Assembly: GCA_021776095.1 (NCBI GenBank)
Contig: JAJFGO010000089.1
Span: 1 to 60,044, forward strand
Direction of reading: 5' to 3'
Origin: Kiloniellaceae bacterium
GTDB taxonomy: Bacteria > Pseudomonadota > Alphaproteobacteria > Kiloniellales > J153
Length of the DNA stretch: 60,044 bases
The translations under genes and the position numbers were made by a program. A model generated the notes under the pieces. The model had not been told where the DNA came from and did no database searches. It saw nothing but the letters and a program-made list of their open reading frames with translations. Below, one piece after another: positions 57,197-60,044 of the stretch. Within the stretch, counting starts at the first letter, position 1. Each line of letters begins with the position of its first letter.

Positions 57197-57478
57197 ATGA
57201 CCAAATCGGAACTGATCCAAAAGATCGCGGAGTTGAATCCGCACCTGTATCATCGCGACGTGGAACGTATTGTCTCGACGATCTTCGATGAGATCACCGC
57301 GGCCCTTTCGCGCGGCGACCGGGTCGAGCTGCGCGGTTTCGGCGCGTTCTCGGTCAAGCATCGCGACGCGCGCACCGGGCGCAACCCGCGCACCGGGGAG
57401 GCGGTCGAGGTGGACGAAAAACACATCCCGTTCTTCAAGACCGGAAAGCTCTTGCGCGACCGGCTCAACAACAACTGA
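57197..57478 (+). CDS. ihfB: integration host factor subunit beta
   Basis: A 93-residue DNA-bending protein of the HU/IHF family. It starts [21 protein letters not shown] and contains the signature [21 protein letters not shown] with the DNA-intercalating proline in the beta arm. It forms the IHF heterodimer with IhfA encoded elsewhere. The upstream in-frame start at 57158 is rejected because IhfB proteins begin at the chosen ATG. The order rpsA-ihfB-lapA is usual. Confidence 0.95.
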   Translation: MTKSELIQKIAELNPHLYHRDVERIVSTIFDEITAALSRGDRVELRGFGAFSVKHRDARTGRNPRTGEAVEVDEKHIPFFKTGKLLRDRLNNN

Positions 57479-57620
57479 GTCCAACTCGCCACGCCGGCAG
57501 CGACTGCGTTCTATTGCGGCGCTGGTCAAGTTGCGTGATGCGGCCTTTCGGCCCGGGCCGGCGGCGGCTAAACTGGGCGATCAACACGAGCTGGGCGGCC
57601 ACGATGAGAGTGCGGATCCC

Positions 57621-58013
57621 GTGAAATACCTCTCCTGGATTTTGACCTTTCCCCTTGGGGTCGTGGCGATCGTTTTCGCGGTTGCCAATCGCGAAGGCGT
57701 GACCCTGAGTCTTTGGCCACTGGGAATCAAGGTCGAGGCACCGCTCTTCATTCTGGTGCTAGGCAGTCTTTTGGTCGGATTGATCGTCGGCGGTTTTATC
57801 GCTTGGCTGTCCGGCGGCGCGGCGCGGCAGCGTGGCCGCGAGGCTATGTACAACGCCCAGAGCGCGGAACGCGAACTGGATTTTTTGCGCCGCAAGCTCG
57901 AACGCGAACGCGGCGAGGTCGCCGCGCAACGCCCATCTGGCGCGCCACCCGCCAACGACGCCAGCCAACCGGCCGACGCCCAGTCGAACCGCCTGCCGGC
58001 CGCGCGCGCCTAG
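57621..58013 (+). CDS. LapA-domain inner-membrane protein
   Basis: A 130-residue protein with two membrane segments (about 4-24 and 42-64), the LapA/DUF1049 architecture: FPLGVVAIVFAVANREGVTLSLWP, then FILVLGSLLVGLIVGGFIAWL. A coiled-coil stretch (about 75-100, ERELDFLRRKLERERGE) and a disordered tail follow. In E. coli LapA/LapB help control LPS synthesis; lapB is not seen here. The start is the GTG at 57621, with a weak ribosome binding site. The cyclodeaminase gene starts 4 bases after its stop. Confidence 0.85.
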   Translation: MKYLSWILTFPLGVVAIVFAVANREGVTLSLWPLGIKVEAPLFILVLGSLLVGLIVGGFIAWLSGGAARQRGREAMYNAQSAERELDFLRRKLERERGEVAAQRPSGAPPANDASQPADAQSNRLPAARA

Positions 58014-58017
58014 CGTC

Positions 58018-58953
58018 ATGCGCATTATTTCCGCCGGCGAGGTCGAAGCCGCGTTGGATTTCGATAGCCTGGTCGAGCGACTGCGCCAGGCGTTTCGCAG
58101 CGATATCGAAGCCCCCGTCCGGCATCACCACACGATCGAAACCGGCAGCGCCCAGGATGCGACCCTGCTACTCATGCCGGCCTGGCAGGCGCGCCGGCAT
58201 ATCGGCATAAAGCTGGCCACGGTATTCCCCGACAACGTTGATCTCGGTTTGCCCGCGGTCATGGGCGTCTATTTGCTCCTGGACGGCAAATCGGGCTCGC
58301 CCCTGGCCCTTCTGGATGGGCCGATGCTGACCGTGCGGCGCACGGCCGCAGCCTCGGCGCTGGCCTCGCGTTATTTGTCGCGGCCCGACAGCGAACGCCT
58401 GCTTATGGTCGGGACCGGTGCCATGGCACCGCATCTAATCTTGGCGCACGCCGCCATGCGGCCCATTTGCAACGTGCTGATCTGGGGCCGCAGCGCGGAT
58501 AAGGCGGCCAAGCTGGCCAAGAGCCTCGACCGCAAAGACTTCCGCGTGAGCCACACCACCGACCTGGAGGACGCGGCGCGCGGCGCGCACATCATCTCCT
58601 GCGCGACCTTGACCAGCGATCCGCTGATCCGCGGCGACTGGCTGCAACCGGGGCAGCATATCGACCTGGTCGGCGGGTTCCGCCCCGATATGCGCGAGGC
58701 CGATAACGAGGCGATCCGCCGCGCCCGGGTTTTCGTCGATACCCACGCCGGCGCTACGAAAGAAGCCGGCGATATCGTCCAACCGCTCGATTCCGGCGTG
58801 CTCGCGGCGGAGGACATCGCCGCCGATCTTTTCGAGCTGACCCGAGGCGACAAGGCCGGCCGCCGCTTCTACGATCAAATCACCTTGTTCAAGTCCGTCG
58901 GCACCGCAATCGAAGACTTGGCCGCCGCGCAGTTGACGGTCGAACGGGCCTGA
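58018..58953 (+). CDS. ornithine cyclodeaminase/mu-crystallin family protein
   Basis: A 311-residue NAD(P)-binding protein. The N-terminal substrate domain (MRIISAGEVEAALDFDSLVERLRQAF, then GIKLATVFPDN and GPMLTVRRTAAASALASRYL) wraps a Rossmann domain with the loop MVGTGAMAPHLILAHAAM and the C-terminal VDTHAGATKEAGDIVQPL. Members include ornithine cyclodeaminase, alanine dehydrogenase, and imine reductases, so the substrate remains open. It lies 4 bases after lapA, probably co-transcribed by position. Confidence 0.88.
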   Translation: MRIISAGEVEAALDFDSLVERLRQAFRSDIEAPVRHHHTIETGSAQDATLLLMPAWQARRHIGIKLATVFPDNVDLGLPAVMGVYLLLDGKSGSPLALLDGPMLTVRRTAAASALASRYLSRPDSERLLMVGTGAMAPHLILAHAAMRPICNVLIWGRSADKAAKLAKSLDRKDFRVSHTTDLEDAARGAHIISCATLTSDPLIRGDWLQPGQHIDLVGGFRPDMREADNEAIRRARVFVDTHAGATKEAGDIVQPLDSGVLAAEDIAADLFELTRGDKAGRRFYDQITLFKSVGTAIEDLAAAQLTVERA

Positions 58954-58990
58954 ACCGCGGGCCCTGCACGCCCTCGCTCCAGCTGGATCA

Positions 58991-59019
58991 CCATATAATT
59001 GCCAAAAGCAATTATATGG
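58991..59019. promoter_or_regulatory. perfect inverted-repeat operator of the MarR-GNAT gene
   Basis: Arms CCATATAATTGC (58991-59002) and GCAATTATATGG (59008-59019) are exact complements around CAAAA. The left arm contains a TATAAT that could be the -10 box, so a bound repressor would block RNA polymerase. Its position 45 bases before the MarR-type gene and its AT-richness fit autoregulation by that protein. Confidence 0.72.
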
Positions 59020-59063
59020 TTGATTATAGCATGTATATGACCTGCAGGAGAGGATCGGCGGCC

Positions 59064-59993
59064 ATGACAGACAATCGGTTCGACCGACAGGTCGAGGCTG
59101 TGCGCCGCTTCACCCGCTTTTATACCCGGCACATGCGCGTCTTGGACCAGCGCCTGTTGGACAGCCCCTTTACCCTGAGCGAGGCGCGGGTGCTCTACGA
59201 ATTGGCCCACAACGACGCGGCCACGGCGGGCGAGCTGGGTGCCGAATTGAAACTCGATGCCGGTTATATGAGCCGCATGCTGGCGGGCTTCGAGCGACGG
59301 GGCCTGATCGAGAAGCGCCGCTCGGAATCCGACGGCCGCAGCAGCCGCTTGCGCCTGACAGCCGAAGGGCAGGACGCCTTCGCCACGCTCAACGCGCGCT
59401 CGCGCGCGCAAACCGCCGCCATGCTTCAGGACCTGGCGCCGGAGGACCAGGGCCGCCTGGTCGAAGCCACGGAAACCATCGAGGGTTTGCTCCGCGCGCC
59501 GCCGCCGCGCCGCGCGCCCTTCATCTTGCGCCCGCACCGGCCCGGCGACATCGGTTGGATCGTCCAACGCCACGCCACCTTCTATGGCGAGGCCTATGGC
59601 TGGGACGGAAGCTTCGAGACCTTGGTCGCCGAGGTCGCCGCCAAGTTCCTGCGCGATTTCGACCCGGCCAAGGAGCGTTGCTGGATCGCCGAACGCGACG
59701 GCGCCAATGTCGGTTGCGCCATGCTGGTCAAGGACAGCGCAGAGGTCGCGCGGATCCGTCTGGTTCTGGTCGAACCCAGCGCACGCGGCCTGGGTATCGG
59801 CCACCGCCTGGTCGAGGAATGCCTGGCCTTTGCCCGGCGCGCCGGCTACCGCAAGGTCACCCTTTGGACCAACGACATCCTGCACGCGGCACGGCGGATC
59901 TATCAGCGGGCCGGATTCCGCCTGGTCGAGGAAAACGCGCACCGCAGTTTCGGCCACGATCTGGTCGGGCAGACCTGGGACCTCGACCTCTAG
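59064..59993 (+). CDS. fused MarR-type regulator and GNAT acetyltransferase
   Basis: A 309-residue two-domain protein. Residues about 1-145 form a MarR winged helix (TLSEARVLYELAH, then AGELGAELKLDAGYMSRMLAGFERRGLIEKRRSESDGRS). Residues about 155-309 form a GNAT N-acetyltransferase with the acetyl-CoA loop in LVLVEPSARGLGIGHRLVEECL and the C-terminal YQRAGFRLV. Such fusions are known in proteobacteria, with unknown ligands. The ATG at 59064 follows GGAGAGG; an in-frame ATG at 59016 lies inside the inverted repeat and is unlikely. It probably represses itself and may acetylate a small molecule. Confidence 0.9.
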   Translation: MTDNRFDRQVEAVRRFTRFYTRHMRVLDQRLLDSPFTLSEARVLYELAHNDAATAGELGAELKLDAGYMSRMLAGFERRGLIEKRRSESDGRSSRLRLTAEGQDAFATLNARSRAQTAAMLQDLAPEDQGRLVEATETIEGLLRAPPPRRAPFILRPHRPGDIGWIVQRHATFYGEAYGWDGSFETLVAEVAAKFLRDFDPAKERCWIAERDGANVGCAMLVKDSAEVARIRLVLVEPSARGLGIGHRLVEECLAFARRAGYRKVTLWTNDILHAARRIYQRAGFRLVEENAHRSFGHDLVGQTWDLDL

Positions 59994-60009
59994 CCGAGCC
60001 CTAGTGGTG

Positions 60010-60044
60010 CGACCCAAACGGGCGATACCCATCCGTTTGGGTCG
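60010..60044. repeat. inverted repeat at the right edge of the window
   Basis: Arms CGACCCAAACGG (60010-60021) and CCGTTTGGGTCG (60033-60044) are exact complements around an 11-base loop. The right arm ends with the window, so the palindrome may be longer. It lies 17 bases after the MarR-GNAT stop and could be a terminator stem or a dispersed repeat. Confidence 0.65.

Overview
The window is GC-rich chromosomal DNA from an alphaproteobacterium, most likely in or near the Rhodospirillales/Kiloniellales. The pointers are class II (CP4-like) AroA, a gltD-gltB order, a NADH-dehydrogenase NDUFA9-type SDR, DUF1150 and TIGR02300 proteins, an FzlA-like GST fold, and the kdsD-lptCAB-rpoN-hpf-ptsN block. 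Genes are dense, many starts are GTG or TTG, and several stop/start codons overlap.

Layout. 1-3075 is visibly AT-richer than the rest, holds one orphan lipoprotein gene and the wreck of an IS110-family transposase, and ends exactly at the 3' end of tRNA-Ser(GGA); it looks like the edge of a genomic island. 3464-11981 is a catabolic/transport block: a GMC flavin dehydrogenase facing a DctPQM TRAP transporter and its IclR regulator across a shared inverted repeat, then a Tat-exported isochorismatase-fold hydrolase facing an AraC regulator. 12173-18486 carries a DUF695-like gene, lepA, dinB, map and pheT. 18607-23617 is a four-gene plus-strand cassette (otsB, GH15 hydrolase, otsA, glk) that encodes trehalose synthesis and, if the GH15 enzyme is a trehalase, also trehalose breakdown and glucose rephosphorylation. 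It lies between pheT and pheS, which are normally adjacent. The rest of that translation operon (pheS, rplT, rpmI, infC, thrS) follows on the minus strand to 28134.

28205-33723 is mixed: a GT4 glycosyltransferase, an alpha/beta hydrolase, an SDR, a TPR protein, an M20 peptidase and a small AT-richer membrane gene. 33746-40543 holds an FzlA-like protein and glutamate synthase (gltD, gltB). 40899-49983 holds uppP, an NDUFA9-like SDR, a short RNase D, and the LPS-transport/sigma-54 block kdsD, lptC, lptA, lptB, rpoN, hpf, ptsN. 50062-52136 has DUF1150, a small heat-shock protein whose ribosome binding site can fold into a ROSE-like RNA thermometer, a histone H1-like repeat protein and tRNA-Ala(GGC). 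52277-59993 has a TIGR02300 zinc-ribbon protein, aroA-cmk-rpsA-ihfB-lapA, an ornithine cyclodeaminase family enzyme and a MarR-GNAT fusion behind a perfect 12-bp inverted repeat. Several large palindromic intergenic elements (11979-12118, 52747-52780, 60010-60044) look like dispersed repeats.

Best candidates for something new are the trehalose-cycle cassette splitting pheS from pheT, the thermometer hairpin on hsp20, the ATA start of infC, and the tRNA-Ser island boundary. No CRISPR array, prophage or recognisable defence system was seen. Functions come from reading motifs by eye; no database search was made.
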